From: Panorpa germanica
Taxonomy: Eukaryota > Arthropoda > Insecta > Mecoptera > Panorpidae
Assembly (NCBI GenBank): GCA_963678705.1
Contig: OY783208.1
Coordinates: 17,929,486-17,993,485, forward strand
Direction: 5' to 3'
Length of the DNA: 64,000 bases
The notes under the pieces were generated by a model. It did no database searches. It had not been told where the DNA came from and saw only the letters and a program-made list of their open reading frames with translations. Positions 1-12,125 of the stretch are shown piece by piece. How positions within the stretch are numbered: position 1 is the first letter of the stretch; every line of letters begins with the position of its first letter. The position numbers and the translations under genes are program-made.

Positions 1-2945
1 TTTCCGTTTCATTTTCCAGCAATAATATTTCTACTATTTCACCGATTCCACCCAATTTTGAAGAATTATCCGGCACGTACCTCTCTGGAATAAGAAAACC
101 AGTCGACAACTGTACCACTAGATAAATTTAAATTTGTCATAACTAACCGTTGCCTAGGTGCTTCAACAAATAGTAAATAAGCAACGATGCTTACCATTTT
201 GTTAACTTCATTTGTATTTCGACAGGTGAAGTAGTTCCGTCATTTGTAGCCGATAAAACAGACATTTCATTTGAATAATTTCAATTTCATTATGTTATGT
301 CTTATTAAAAAATGTGCCTCGAAGAACGCGAATTCACAATGTTTGCAGGAGTCCATTCTCTCAATGTTGATGCCTTGACAAAATGATTATAAATTAAATA
401 AATGAAAACATATATATTTCAAGATATCATATTTTCGGTTAAAATTGTCTTCTTTCATAATATATATTGCCAGTATATAAATTATTACATTTTTAAACCA
501 TATGGTACGAATCCTAACTAAGTGATTTGGTTTGAATCTAAATGATACACATAACAGTGGTGACATACCCTTAATTTTGAAACTTCAACTTTTACCCTCA
601 ATATTTTCTATTTCTTAATTAAAAGTGGTAAAATAATTATTACGTAGTGAATTTGACATGTTTTGAGAATACAATAAGCATAATAAAACATGCAAAAATT
701 CAGTAGTTTTATTACAAAGTGAAAAACAGAAGGTGTGGCTATATCGAATAATTACCAAAGTTGGGGCCTATTATATCAGAATATTTACTTTGGAGTTGGT
801 CACACATTTGTCATCCAGTAGAAATGTTGGTGATTGAATATTTGACTCACTGCACTCACCCCACTAAAACGTGCTTTTAACTGACCTATTATTGTATCTA
901 GTACATTTTTGAAAATAGTTATTTTAAATATTTTTTCCCTGCTTCGAAATCGGTGATCAGAAACTAATTCATCAAAATGTTTTTTGAATTTTCTTTTGCC
1001 TTTTTTCTTTAAAATGGGAATCTACGCCACTGGCTTTGTGGATTGACTTGAAGGACTCGATAAATTGACATCTTTGCATTTGTTTCCGCTAAAGCTCTAA
1101 AGCGCTAAGTTAAGTTTTAGACGCATAATTGATGTCCTTCGCAAAGAAACCGGAACCGGAACTCGAAATTTAGCATTTTAGTTTGAATACTTTCTGCTTA
1201 ACTATTTCTGATAACGCTTTGATCGATTGATATCGAAAAAACGAAGTTCTATTGCAGATATTGTACTGGCCTTACTAGACCATCTCTGTTTGGCCCATCA
1301 TGGGGGCCCCCTAGCTACGGCACTGTTCACATCATGGTAATCCAATATCTGACATTTTCTTGAAAATATCAGGGACGCATTCTCCACTGAAATTAGTTTG
1401 CAAATAATTAATATTTCAGAATATTTTTTAAGGGCATCCATCTAAATATCAATTCTTACATTGAAAATTCTTCTCATAAATTAATCGCTAATTTTCGGCA
1501 TCCTTAACAAATTCATCTTCATCTTCCGACTGAGCTTTGACACGTACAGAAAATGTTTGTACTGTAGGGCTCCAATTATCCAGACTAATTGGGGCTCCAG
1601 CCAATCCGGAACTGTAGTTCTATTGCGGCTTTAACTAATATTTGAATAATTATCCAATATTTATGTTAAACTTTACTAATATTATAAATGTCAACGGCAA
1701 TAATGTTGGTCCATCATTTTCCAATGAAGCAAAGCTTTTCTTCTCAAGGATCTAAACATTTCCACCCCTAAAATGCTTAAAATATTAGAATATTTGACAA
1801 ATTTAAATGTGTTTACAAAATAAACACAGACTTACGTTTATACATCAGTTTTTACTTAACATAGCAGACAACTGGTGTTTTTTATCCTTTTCACTCCCAT
1901 ATATATTGTAGTAGTAAGAGTGAGACAATGCTTTTTTAACGTGTCGTAAGTTTGACTATATCAACCATGTCATAGCTAAAATTTTCTTGAAAGTGTTAAT
2001 TATTGACAAAATTTCTGTACTGCAATGAGGGGGCCCCCTTTGCTGACGTAAAACATTAGGAGCTGCGGTCTGACGCTGAAACTCCCAGATGGTTCTCGAA
2101 CCCCTCCTAAAATTAATAATAATAACAATTTAGATTCATTAATTAAAAAACATAAATTATTATTTGAATCATCGTTAGAAACGTTAGAAATATTTGACTA
2201 CCTTCAGGTTCAGGCTCACAAGTTTCTACTTCATCGTGTTCTTCCTCAACTTCTTCTTCTTCTTCTCTCCAGCATCTTCAGAAGGTTCTGGTCCATCATC
2301 TGCTAAATTATCATCTTGAAGAAATATTCGCTGGAATCCAATCTTCCCTCAGTAGTTCTTCCTGTTGCACTTAACCTAAACAATTAATTATTATATTATT
2401 TAATTAGTTAATTATATTATTACACAAAATTATAATTAAAACATTTACAAATGTTAAATTTATGTATAGCTCCCGATAGTTGAAGCATGTTCCATAGCTT
2501 TATTTTTCAGTGAACAGAAAACACCATAAATAAACACGTCTTGTCACACCCAAAATCTAAAACGTACTAAAAAATACTCAAAGCTAATGCCAGAGATAAT
2601 CTTTATACTAAGGTATCAGCCCACACACAATTCACAGTGCACGCCACTGCACTAAACCTCACTAAATATAGCGCTTGACAGCTGGTCAAAACATTAAGGA
2701 CACTTATATTAACGTCAAATTTAAATTGTAAGTGGTTTTACTGGCGAACTACCTTAGAATCATTTACTGTATGTAATGTAATGTATTGTATGTATTAATT
2801 ATGTAACATTACATAAAAATAAAGTGTTTTATTAACTTCACAAAATGTAAATGTAAATGTAACCTCACTTAACCTTAAATTAATTTAATGTTGGTACTCA
2901 CCAGAAGATGTGAAGATGTGCAGTTTTCTTTAACAATGATTATTC
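1..2945. other. AT-rich intergenic stretch, no convincing gene
   Basis: I see no supported coding exon here. On the minus strand, 2203-2385 could encode a stretch rich in Asp and Glu (E-runs, then H-D-E-V-E-T-C). It is bracketed by a GTTTAG-type acceptor and a GTAGTC donor, but it needs at least two frame changes, so I read it as a decayed exon at best. The rest is AT-rich with short C-runs near 1305 and 2029. Confidence 0.5.
206..273 (+). repeat. Dispersed repeat, copy 1
   Basis: This stretch is about 88% identical by eye to 47050-47117 and includes the shared core CATTTGTAGCCGATAAAA. No open frame covers it. It is probably the end of an unclassified interspersed repeat. Confidence 0.55.
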
Positions 2946-3133
2946 CATTTCACGTCATACAAATATGGCCGACCATTTCTAGCGCTAAAACTACAATTCA
3001 AATTTTTAATTGCTATATCTCCGTTAACATTTAGATATTTAATAAAATAGACACGCCAATACACATTTATTATCATCAATTTCAATCAGCAATTGAAAAA
3101 TCGACCACTAAAAAATGAGGACACAAGCCCATT
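2946..3133 (-). mobile_element. Foldback MITE (family M1), truncated copy A
   Basis: This is one arm of a non-coding element that recurs across the window and ends in the terminal inverted repeat AATGGGCTTGTGTCCT. The copy retains the CACGTCATAC, TAGCGCTA and CAATTGAAAAATCGACC blocks and one intact terminus at 3133. The other end is missing. No transposase is present in any copy, so it is non-autonomous. Confidence 0.8.
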
Positions 3134-3245
3134 GTTTTTAATTCGTATGATGATAATATATGTCAAGTAAAGTTTCATTTCTAGTGGTAAAGTTTGAAAA
3201 ATCTCAATCCTGAGGTGTTATTTTAGGATGAGAGGATATCTTATT

Positions 3246-3637
3246 TTAGAAACCTTCAATTTTAATTCTTGTAGATGTTTCTGCGTTAGGAGAATCCAGT
3301 GATTCATCCTGATGCTCTCTAGAACATGCATCCTCGGTAATAATTTCCTGTTTAATATCTAAAACACAAAAGTAAAAACGTTATTTGAATTTTAAAAAAT
3401 CAACTATTTTTATTTATAACAACCTGTGCAAATTGCGTCGTTTTCATCTGCAATTTTTGATTCATCTTTATCTGCAAATGTTCCTGCTTCTACAAAAGTT
3501 TTGTGCCACTTGAGAATCAGCGATTCTGATGGTGGTTCTTTTCCATAAATGCTTTTATAATTTAACTGAGTCTGGGAAACAGATTTTGTCTCTATAAACC
3601 ATGAGACGCACTGCGTTTTCTCTTTCCTGTTAGTCAT
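3246..3637 (-). CDS. Small two-exon protein with DUF4817-like helix-turn-helix
   Basis: The exons are 3637-3424 and 3358-3246. The intron has a CACAG/GTTGTT donor and a TGTTTTAG acceptor, and the phases join (ACA G|AT) to give 108 residues. Residues about 8-48 read as the HTH found at the N-terminus of mariner/IS630-like transposases (DUF4817 type): Q-C-V-x-W-F-x-E-T-K-S-V, then Y-G-K-E-P-P, then L-K-W-H-K-x-F-V-E. The second exon encodes an acidic tail with IKQE and RIKIE motifs, as in the leaders of the nearby zinc-finger and THAP genes. A splice acceptor at about 3667 lies just upstream of the ATG, so a 5' exon is likely; the frame stays open to that acceptor. No DDE domain follows, so it may be a domesticated transposase HTH. 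No specific function is claimed. Confidence 0.6.
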
Positions 3638-3659
3638 TTCTTTTACAGTTAATATCAAA

Positions 3660-5043
3660 CAATATTCTGAAAATAAAAAATGTCAATAAAAAAAAAATAA
3701 AAAATATATAATGCCTCTTCTATGAAATAAAAATGTATCAATACTAAGTCGGAACTTCTAAAGGAATTGCTGTTTTGCGTGTGATCTCGAACAAAAGGGT
3801 CGAGTATTTAATCAGTCTTCAGTATTATTTGGTAAATTTGTATTGTGTTTAGTAAATAAATAAAAATAATTGAAAATGGTGTTTAAATAGACAAATTAAA
3901 TAGATCTGAACAATAGACCCTTGTCAAACTGAGTTTTCCCAGGATATATTGTCTATGTAATATATAAAGGAATCATCTCATATAGAACACCCTGATACAA
4001 CTTATATGGATATACATAGTATTTGTTTTATATGAGATAATCTCTCCTATTACTGCACTATATATTTATGTATAGTCCAAATCACGGTAGATCGGCGGTG
4101 ACTTATACTTAACAGAGGTTATAAGAGCGGTATAAATTTATAATACGATAATGAATTTTGTCTTATTCGTTTCTATATACATTATAGAAAAATAAATGAG
4201 TCAGTGCTTTTTAGTTATATCAGCAGTTTATACCCCACAACTTGTTTTAAATATGAGTCACCGCCGAACTCTCGTAACTTCAACCATATATCTAATTTCT
4301 AATACTGTTTTCATATATAACTTATTTCTGCTGGGGGCAAACCCGCCCTACATGACTTTTGTACATTAAACTGACTTTATACCGACCCCAGAAAATCAAC
4401 TACTTCTTTTTTTACTTATTAGGCAAACCCATGTTATGTAGAATTATATTAGAAACATTTCATTAGTAAGTTTATAAATAAATAACTATGGTCAATGAAA
4501 AAATCATGAAAAACAACAGAGTAATTTTTACTTTAATTACTAAATATGAGTGTTAAACAAAAAGGCTTTTCTTGTAAGTTTATCATGAAATTTTCAATTG
4601 TAATTGCTATTTATTAAATGAATAAACATATTGATTATACTATAAAATACAATTTAATTGATAAAATAATTTAGCAAAAAATGCTACGACAGCTACTTTG
4701 TAGTAAGCTAACCTCAAAAAAATGAGCATACGAAAATATGTAAACTGGACTGATTTAGAAAATTTATTAAATATTTCTAATTAAAGTTATATTTATTATA
4801 AAAGAAATGAACTTACTTGCATATATAACTTGTGCTTTTTATAATAATTTTATTTTTCGTTCAGCTATTACTTACAATATTTTCCTTGCTTATTTATACA
4901 TGCGACAAAATAGATAATATTTACTAATGCGGTTTGACACTTATTATTGTTTTAAATATAAAATGAACTCACAACACTTATTAAAACATTATTATTTTAA
5001 CATATTATATAAATTAAAAACGAAAACGCATACAACTGTCAAA
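3660..5043. other. AT-rich intergenic stretch
   Basis: I found no gene. The sequence is dominated by A/T runs and short in-frame stops on both strands. A 5' exon or promoter for the HTH gene at 3246-3637 may lie near 3.7-4 kb but cannot be defined by eye. Confidence 0.4.
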
Positions 5044-5226
5044 CGAATGTGTACAACGGTGAATCCCTTTAATAATTAAAGGGACAAAATGACTTTTTTA
5101 ATTGTTAATATCTCTTAACATATAAGGAATTATTAAAAAATAATTGGACATTTGAGGTTCTAGTAACCCACTTTATCAATATATAGTACACTTTTATATA
5201 AATTAAGACATAGGACACAAACCCAT
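5044..5226 (+). mobile_element. MITE family M1, truncated copy B
   Basis: This is the right-hand part of the M1 element, from the TGTACAACG block through the paired TTTAATAATTAAAG motif to the terminus GGACACAAACCCAT. The first two-thirds of the element is absent. It is non-coding. Confidence 0.75.
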
Positions 5227-6536
5227 AAGACATTCTGAGGACCAGTAGCTAACTTGCCAAGAGGTTCCCAGGGCGCAAACCTAAAGGAGTTGAAGATGCC
5301 TTTTTTAAATGGTTTGTACTTTGAAATATAATAAAATGTTATTAATAATCATGATATATTTAGTGTAAGACAAAGAATGTTATAACCGTATTTACATTAT
5401 TCGTTTGAATATAGAAAGATACTTTTATTATTACTAGTTTTTGTATAGTTAATTAATTAATAATATTATATTGAAAAGGGTAGCGCCTTTGATAACAATT
5501 AGTACAAACCAACGAACTTTTTTCTGGATTCCTACATATTCACAGACGATAGAATTTACTTCTAAAGGAAGATCAACGTGAGTTTGTCAAAAAATAAGAA
5601 GTAGAAACAATTTTTATTTCTAATTGTTATAAAAAACAACAATTTTAATTAGTCCACATTCTGTCGAACTAGTTTTATTTTAGAAATACTCAATATTAAT
5701 GGTTAAAGTTGAAATTTCAAATTTGTGGTTACAACAATATGTCATCTAGATGTGAAAAGGGTTTATTTCACATTATTGGTAAACAATAAGCATGAATATT
5801 GTGTATTTCTTTATTAAAAATGGTAAAAGTAGATTAATAGCTCGATGAAATATACAAAGTTTCTGTTACAAGTTTCAAAACAAGAAAACGTAGGTGTATT
5901 GAATAATTACCATTGACCTTTCATTCTTAACAAATTAAATAAAACCTTATAACCGACACAAAAAAAAGAAAATAAGAATAACTACAATTTCTGTACATAC
6001 ATTTTGTAACTACAGTCACAACTATTAAGAATTCCGATTAATATTTTATTTATTAAAGATTACATTAACTTATTTGGTTTCTAGGTTATGTTGTTCACTC
6101 AGTCTTTTCTAATAAATTTAATATTCTGCAATATGTATGTTGCTTGTATAACACTTCTAATGTTTTCTGAAACATGTCCATTGCTTATTGAACTTCTTTT
6201 GAAATCAACAAACTCATGAACTACTTTACTATTTGAAATTTAATTTATGACGTATTTGGTGATTGGTCATTAGTCTTTGTTGTTCGTGGCAAACAATTTA
6301 ACACAGTTTTATAGAAATTGTTTATTTCAAAGGGTCTCCTTTTATGTTTTTATATTAAATTTTTATCTGGCATTAAATGAAGAAGCCGTGTGCCTGTTTC
6401 ACATAATCATAATGTATAGAAAAACCGACAATCCTGTTCAGGAGTGAATTAGGGCAGGCCTAATTAGATCTTAGTGTTACTAATTGCTAAATATAAATAT
6501 TCTTTGGTTTCAGTAAATTGTTAGTTTCTGCATAAA
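5227..6536 (+). other. Probable 5' region and intron of zinc-finger gene A
   Basis: I see no other gene here. A good 3' splice site (TTTGGTTTCAG at about 6511) lies 26 bp before the start codon of ZF-A. That implies at least one non-coding first exon upstream, but its donor and promoter are not identifiable by eye. Confidence 0.4.
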
Positions 6537-7847
6537 ATGGCACAGCAAATAAAATCAGAATTAAATGAAACACTGGAAATAGAAAACATGAAAGTAGAAC
6601 CACATGAGGAATGCATTGTTCAATTTGAACCACAAGTCAAAGAGGAGGTCGACGTCACTTCCGATAGAGAAGCAGATTGGCCAGGGGTTTATATTAAATA
6701 TGAACCTGACTATAGTTCACCTGTTGTCCTGTGTAAATATTGCGGTGGCAAGTTTCAAGATTCCTGTAAATTGCAGGAGCACCTGGAGGCCGCACTGGAC
6801 TGCCGAGGAACCAGAACGACAAAAGAACCGCTGGATGGTGATGATAATAGAAGATTCTCGGAACCACAAGGCAGTGGACAATCGGGAATTCACTCTGACA
6901 GGAAGTTATATTCCTGTCATGAATGTGACAAATTCTACACTAGTAGGTTCAATTTAGTTTCTCACCAACGAAGTCATACCGGGGAGCGTCCGTTTTCGTG
7001 TGACGTTTGTAAAAAAACGTTTTTAAGGTCAAGTTATTTAAAGGAACATAAAAAGACGCATTTAGACGTTAATCCTTTTTCATGTGACGTTTGTAAAAAA
7101 ACATTTTCAAGTTCAAGCTATTTAAAGGAACATAAAAAGACGCATTTAGACGTTAATCCTTTTTTATGTGATGTTTGTAAAAAAACATTTTCAAGTTCAA
7201 GCTATTTAAAGGAACATAAAGAGACGCATTTAGACGTTAATCCTTTTTCATGTGACATTTGTAACAAAACATTTTCAAGGTCAAGGAATTTAAAGGAACA
7301 TAAAAACACACATTTAGACATTAATCCTTTTTCCTGTGACATTTGTAACAAAACATTTTCTAGGTCAAGTCATTTAAAGGAACATAAAAAGTCGCATTTA
7401 GACATTAATCCTTTTTCCTGTGACATTTGTAACAAAACATTTTCAAGGTCAAGTTATTTAAAGGAACATAAAAAGACGCATTTAGACGTTAATCCGTTTT
7501 CATGTGACATTTGTAACAAAACATTTTCAGGGTCAAGGAATTTAAAGGAACATAAAAACACACATTTAGACATTAATCCTTTTTCCTGTGACATTTGTAA
7601 CAAAACATTTTCAAGGTCAAGTTATTTAAAAGAACATAAAAAGACTCATTTAGACGTTAATCCTTTTTCCTGTGACATTTGTAACAAAACATTTTCAAGG
7701 TCAATGTATTTAAAAGAACATAAAAACACACATTTAGACGTTAATCCTTTTTCATGTGACATTTGTGAAAAAACGTTTTCATGGTCAAGTAATTTAAGAC
7801 GACATAAAAAGTCTCATTTAGCCGTTAATTCTTTTTCATGTGAATAA
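6537..7847 (+). CDS. C2H2 zinc-finger protein A, 11 regular fingers
   Basis: This encodes a 436-residue putative nuclear DNA-binding protein. Residues 1-60 are acidic and carry psi-K-x-E motifs (IKSE, MKVE, VKEE, IKYE). A degenerate C2HC finger lies near 66-90. Eleven C2H2 fingers follow from about residue 126, nearly all of the form C-D-I/V-C-x-K-T-F-x5-L-K-E-H-K-x-T/S-H. The first two regular fingers are joined by a canonical TGERP linker; after that the linkers are L-D-V/I-N-P, which keep the length but lose the TGEKP sequence. Many fingers are near-identical 84-bp repeats, which suggests recent tandem growth. The protein ends two residues into a further finger (F-S-C-E-stop), so the array was probably longer. 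The start is the first ATG after a splice acceptor. Its targets cannot be read with confidence. Confidence 0.88.
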   Translation: MAQQIKSELNETLEIENMKVEPHEECIVQFEPQVKEEVDVTSDREADWPGVYIKYEPDYSSPVVLCKYCGGKFQDSCKLQEHLEAALDCRGTRTTKEPLDGDDNRRFSEPQGSGQSGIHSDRKLYSCHECDKFYTSRFNLVSHQRSHTGERPFSCDVCKKTFLRSSYLKEHKKTHLDVNPFSCDVCKKTFSSSSYLKEHKKTHLDVNPFLCDVCKKTFSSSSYLKEHKETHLDVNPFSCDICNKTFSRSRNLKEHKNTHLDINPFSCDICNKTFSRSSHLKEHKKSHLDINPFSCDICNKTFSRSSYLKEHKKTHLDVNPFSCDICNKTFSGSRNLKEHKNTHLDINPFSCDICNKTFSRSSYLKEHKKTHLDVNPFSCDICNKTFSRSMYLKEHKNTHLDVNPFSCDICEKTFSWSSNLRRHKKSHLAVNSFSCE

Positions 7848-8261
7848 TGGGATAAAACATTTGCAAGTTTTTATGCTTATCAGTCTAATTTTATGTTCTA
7901 ATTCTAAGTTTTATGCTAAATGATCGTATGTTATAATGTTCCAACTGTATATGTTTATTTTCTTACATGTTTTTTAGTTATTTTTGTATGATGGCTCGAA
8001 AACGGTTCCATGAATCCCTTTTAAAATTTCCTGTTTCGTTGAGCGAAAATTCTAAGACTTCTAACGTCCTCGGATTGTTTCCTTAATTTCCTGGAAACCT
8101 TAAAAAAAACTACGATAAGAAATGGTTACTTTTTGCTATATAACTGTTAATCCGTAAAAGGTAGAAAGTTGTAATTTTGCCTGTGTATTACCTTATTTAA
8201 TGCAAACATATTTTAAAATATAAAAACTCAAAAATTAATAAAGGGTGGTCCAGAAAATTGA
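7848..8261 (+). other. 3' flank of ZF-A with decayed finger remnant
   Basis: Just past the stop the frame continues with W-D-K-T-F-A-S, a remnant of the interrupted finger. The ZF-A polyadenylation site is probably here; TTAATAAAG occurs at about 8237. I see nothing else. Confidence 0.4.
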
Positions 8262-8455
8262 GGGCACGGTAGGGTACTATGGAGGAAACTCACATTTTGG
8301 ACTGTGTACTAATTGAATATCATATTCAAAATTTAAAAAATATATTTTTTGGCACGGGGGTGGTTTTTGCCCCAAAAAGGTAAAATTGTGCTAGAAAGTT
8401 AAAATTTTGTATATGGGCTAACTTTGGCACCTAATTTACAAACCGAAAAAGAAAA
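8262..8455 (-). repeat. Interspersed repeat family R3, copy 1
   Basis: The reverse complement matches 39090-39300 and, in part, 46550-46800. Shared blocks are ATTAGGTRCCAAAGTTAGCC, AACTTTCTAGCACAAT and the C-rich ACCCCCGTGCC. It is non-coding, and the class is unknown. Confidence 0.6.
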
Positions 8456-8492
8456 TCTAATAGAAGAAATAATTTTCAATTAGAAGAATTTA

Positions 8493-8655
8493 TTCACGAA
8501 CGAAGTCATACCGGGTTCGTCCATTTTCGTGTGACGTTTGTAACAAAACATTTTCAAATTCAAGCTCTTTAAACCAACATAAAAATACGCATTTAGCCGT
8601 TAATCCTTTTTCATATGAATAATGGAACAATATATTTTCAAGTTTTTATGCTTTA
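8493..8655 (+). pseudogene. Decayed tandem fragment of ZF-A
   Basis: This repeats the end of one ZF-A finger, a whole finger (C-D-V-C-N-K-T-F-S-N-S-S-S-L) and the terminal CATATGAATAATGG segment seen at about 7840. The TGEKP-like linker is shortened by a base, which shifts the frame, and the middle fingers are missing. It is a relic of a second array that collapsed by unequal exchange. Confidence 0.75.
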
Positions 8656-10195
8656 AATTATCACAATAGAAAGTTCACAGTCATTTTGTCAAAAATAAAG
8701 AAGGAAAAACAGTTTCTATTACTAATTGTTATTGAAAATAGCTATTTTAATTGTTACACGCGTGACTCATGCGCACCAACTCAAATAAAAACACGAATGT
8801 GACAAGGAATGCTAAGCTAAAATCTAGATTAAAATATTAAATATCAAAACAGTTTGTGTGAATGAAGCTTAATACTAAAAATAAAATAAAACCCCTTATC
8901 TTGTTTTTAATTATAAATAATTTGTTTTTTTTTTTTTAAGATTAATAAATATATTATTCAATAAATAAATAATTAAAAATGTTGTAAATTGTATATTTCT
9001 TATTTCAGTGAATTTTCGTGAGTCATGCCATAATTCTTATAAAACTACAATACACTAAATGTTTCAAGCCTGTTGACGACAGGGTACCAAATTTCTACAC
9101 TTCCTCTAGGATTATATAAATAAAAGTAGCCCCTTTAAAAATTCAACAGTATTGCAATCGGTTTTGCGTATGATGTCGAAATTATCGAAATTATTAATCT
9201 TTTTTCACAAAAATCGCAATAAAAACTTGATGGAATGTACGACCAGCTGTAAGTAGTAAATGACATAACACACACACACTCCAGCGATGTTCAACTCCAT
9301 ATAAAACCAAGCGGTATTTTGCGGTAATAAATGTTGCTAACATAAGACTGGTCTCTCAACTTTTCTATGGGTGAGTGAGTATAAATGAATTGCATATGTT
9401 TGTGTGAGTATATGTATATGTGAGTATTTGTATATATGTGCATTTTAGGGTAGGGGGAGAGAATGGGAACATTAAAAATCATAAATTCATTTATAATATT
9501 TATTAAACTTAATTGAATCATATAATATAATATGTATTAACATTAATTGAATATATATTATAGAAGTGTAATATAATATTTTTAAAATGAAAGATCTGAA
9601 TTGATAAAACAATATTTTGCACTCTTAAGTATAATTAAAATCTAAAGATCAACATCATTATTGTGTATGATGTTTGCAGCATAATTTTCAAAAATACATA
9701 CATACATAAATAATAAATAGACGTTCCAGTAAAGGACAAAATTGAAAATGAAAATACCAGTTACTTATTATTATTAACCAAAATATTGCTATTAAAGAAT
9801 AAGAAAATACAGCGAAATAAACTAAAATATTTTTATATAGTAAAATGACAATTGAAGTACGAATACTTCTCGAATTCAATTCTAATAAACCAAATTATGT
9901 CGCAGTTTAAAAATCTTGAAGTAAATGCAATGCTTTTAAACCCTAATAATGTACAAGTAATTAGCTAACTTTGTAAGCTGTCCGTTTAATTAAAACACTA
10001 GAAACATGGTCCTTATGAGTGTTGAATATAAAGTTTATTTTTTAAAATACTTCTTCATGTAAAATCCTTCCTAAATCATTAAATTTAAATTTGCAATACA
10101 CTCATCAATTGTTACTAGGATACAATAAATACTGCTCCTCGTGGGAATGTTCTTTGAACATTATTAATAAATTCGAATTATCGAATCAACTAAAT
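8656..10195. other. AT-rich intergenic stretch
   Basis: I see no gene here. There is a short (CA)n tract near 9270 next to a partial copy of repeat family R2 (9245-9300, compare 47379 and 62104). A GT/TA-rich low-complexity run lies at about 9380-9450. Confidence 0.4.
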
Positions 10196-10575
10196 CTAAT
10201 TAACAAGTATCAAGTTTAATGGTTTTACTACAAAACAAGCGACATTAGCGAAAGTAACGAATTTTAAATCGGTATCAAAATCAATATAACTGAAACCAGG
10301 AATATCTTTAAGCTCAACAGTACCTTCTTCTAAAATCCTATTCCTATTATTTCTTGCTTCATATTCATTTTGACTTGGAGTTTTCGAATCAGTGGGAATA
10401 GTGAACGAATATATAAAATATTATAATAAATAAAATGTACTGTATACTAATAATAATACATAAAATATGTAATATAATATAGAAAGTAATTACCTGGGAC
10501 CTGGGGTTTTATTGGCTCTGCACTTTGGTTATTGATGTTTAACGCACTGCATTTTTCTCTGTACTTCCAGACACC
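10196..10575 (-). other. Possible two-exon gene fragment, unrecognised
   Basis: Two minus-strand blocks look exon-like. The block 10575-10496 has a TTTCTTTAG acceptor and a TCCCAG/GTAATT donor, and one frame is open (V-W-K-Y-R-E-K-C-S-A ... I-K-P-Q-V-P). The block from about 10409 to 10196 holds a 70-codon open stretch ending in TAG, including V-E-L-K-D-I-P-G-F-S-Y-I-D-F. I could not find an acceptor for the second block that keeps the frame, and I do not recognise the protein. It may be a decayed gene. Confidence 0.25.
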
Positions 10576-10734
10576 TAAAGAAAAAATAAGTTACAGTTGG
10601 TTAAAGAATAGAAATATATTGTAATAATTACATAAATAATACTCACATTGAATTGAAACGATGCACAGTGATAACTTGTTGATATAAAATTGGTGTTGAG
10701 GCACTGTTAATCACACATAATACAAATAAATTCT

Positions 10735-12115
10735 TAGTTAATTCTGGTAATGGTTTGTACTACATCTTTAGATGTAAAATAATAATTTATCTATATATAA
10801 GGGATGATGAAGACCTGCAGAGGGTTAGGGGGTATATATATAGCTTCGAGTCCAACAAAAGGGTACAGACTTATTTCAAAACTCAATAACCACACTTTAA
10901 AAATTCAAGTGTAGTTTAAGTGCCTTAATAATTGTAAAAAGATAGTTAAAACATAAATTTCTGACACTTTGACATTCTCTCGGAGAGCCCGAATAAATTC
11001 ATGCGTAACTCTAGATTCCGGTAAATAATTATTATTCTTATTAATGTTTTTGAAACACTTGTACGCTTTGTATTGAACGCAAAACTGTCTTAGATCGGAC
11101 CGATTAGCGAGGTTGATTAGTCCATATGACTAATCAATAGTTATATTAAACTGTTTTGCCTTTTTTTTGTTATTAATGTTCATTATTTTATTAGCTGCTT
11201 TCCTAATTTACGTCTTAAATTTAAATTAGGTGGCTCTGCGAAATAACGTTTTAAAAATTAGGTAAAAAAGTTAAAATAATAAAAATAAATAAGAACTCAT
11301 CCCGCAACTTATCCTTTAGCTCTCTCTGATTTCTTTTACACAATTATTAGGCGGCTCAGGCAACATTCTCGCCTCAATTTAACTACCCCTTGAATAACAT
11401 CATACCCCATACCCCTGGTTCATCTATTAAAACTAAATCAAACCTTATATTATTATTATTATTTATTTAATTATTGTTTACCTTGCGGCATTACATTCTT
11501 CTGCCTTAGTACAATACATTTTATTCCTTAAATATATATCTATTTCCTTCTACCAAAAACTAAAATACAAATTCTCCTAATATCTAAAAAAAAATACATG
11601 GTTTTGCACATTTTTAGAAAATAGCTTCAGCCTTCCTTCTAGTAATTTCTGCCATCCATCTGTTTCCTTCCTTGCCTTCTTTTAAGAGCTGCCATATATT
11701 TATCTCGCTTCCTACTTTTACCTTACAATCAAACTTAATGTGCCCAGTGTTTCGTCCTCCGTTCCGCACTCTCTACACATTCTTTCCTCTCTACTTTCTC
11801 AGTATCAGTCTAAATCAAACCTTATATTAATTCAACATTTAACTATATTCAATTAATTTGTATGTAACTAATTGTTTTCATTTGTGAACTAATAAACATG
11901 TATTCTAAATAAAAGAAGACATCATGGTTTTATTTCATCAAGGTCATCCAAGTCCAATGTCTTCTGAGATCATCTGCTACTATTTTTTATTATCGTGTAT
12001 TAATTACTACATTTTTAGGGCCCCGTAATGGTAAATGGGTTGATCTGATGAGGAAATCCTATGCAATTTTTTTTTTATTAGTTTTAATAGTTTTTGATGT
12101 TAGTACAGCAATTTG
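10735..12115 (+). repeat. ZF-cassette 3' module, copy 1 (without its ZF exon)
   Basis: This stretch parallels 15125-16118 at about 95% identity by eye. It begins with the TAAAATAATAATTTATCTAT block, continues through CTCTCGGAGAGCCCG and a near-palindrome at 11120-11145 (GATTAGTCCATATGACTAATC), and ends near AATAAAAGAAGAC. The final AATAAA sequences suggest it includes the original 3' UTR and polyadenylation site of the zinc-finger gene. No finger coding precedes it here, so this cassette has lost its exon. Confidence 0.65.
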
Positions 12116-12125
12116 AAAAATAAAC

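Noticed and set aside
2203-2385. Acid-rich possible exon on the minus strand
   Set aside because: It needs at least two frame changes within 180 bp, and no neighbour exon was found.
9263-9276. Short (CA)n tract as a candidate CRISPR-like or regulatory repeat
   Set aside because: It is a simple microsatellite inside repeat family R2. No CRISPR-type array, tRNA or rRNA was seen anywhere in the window.
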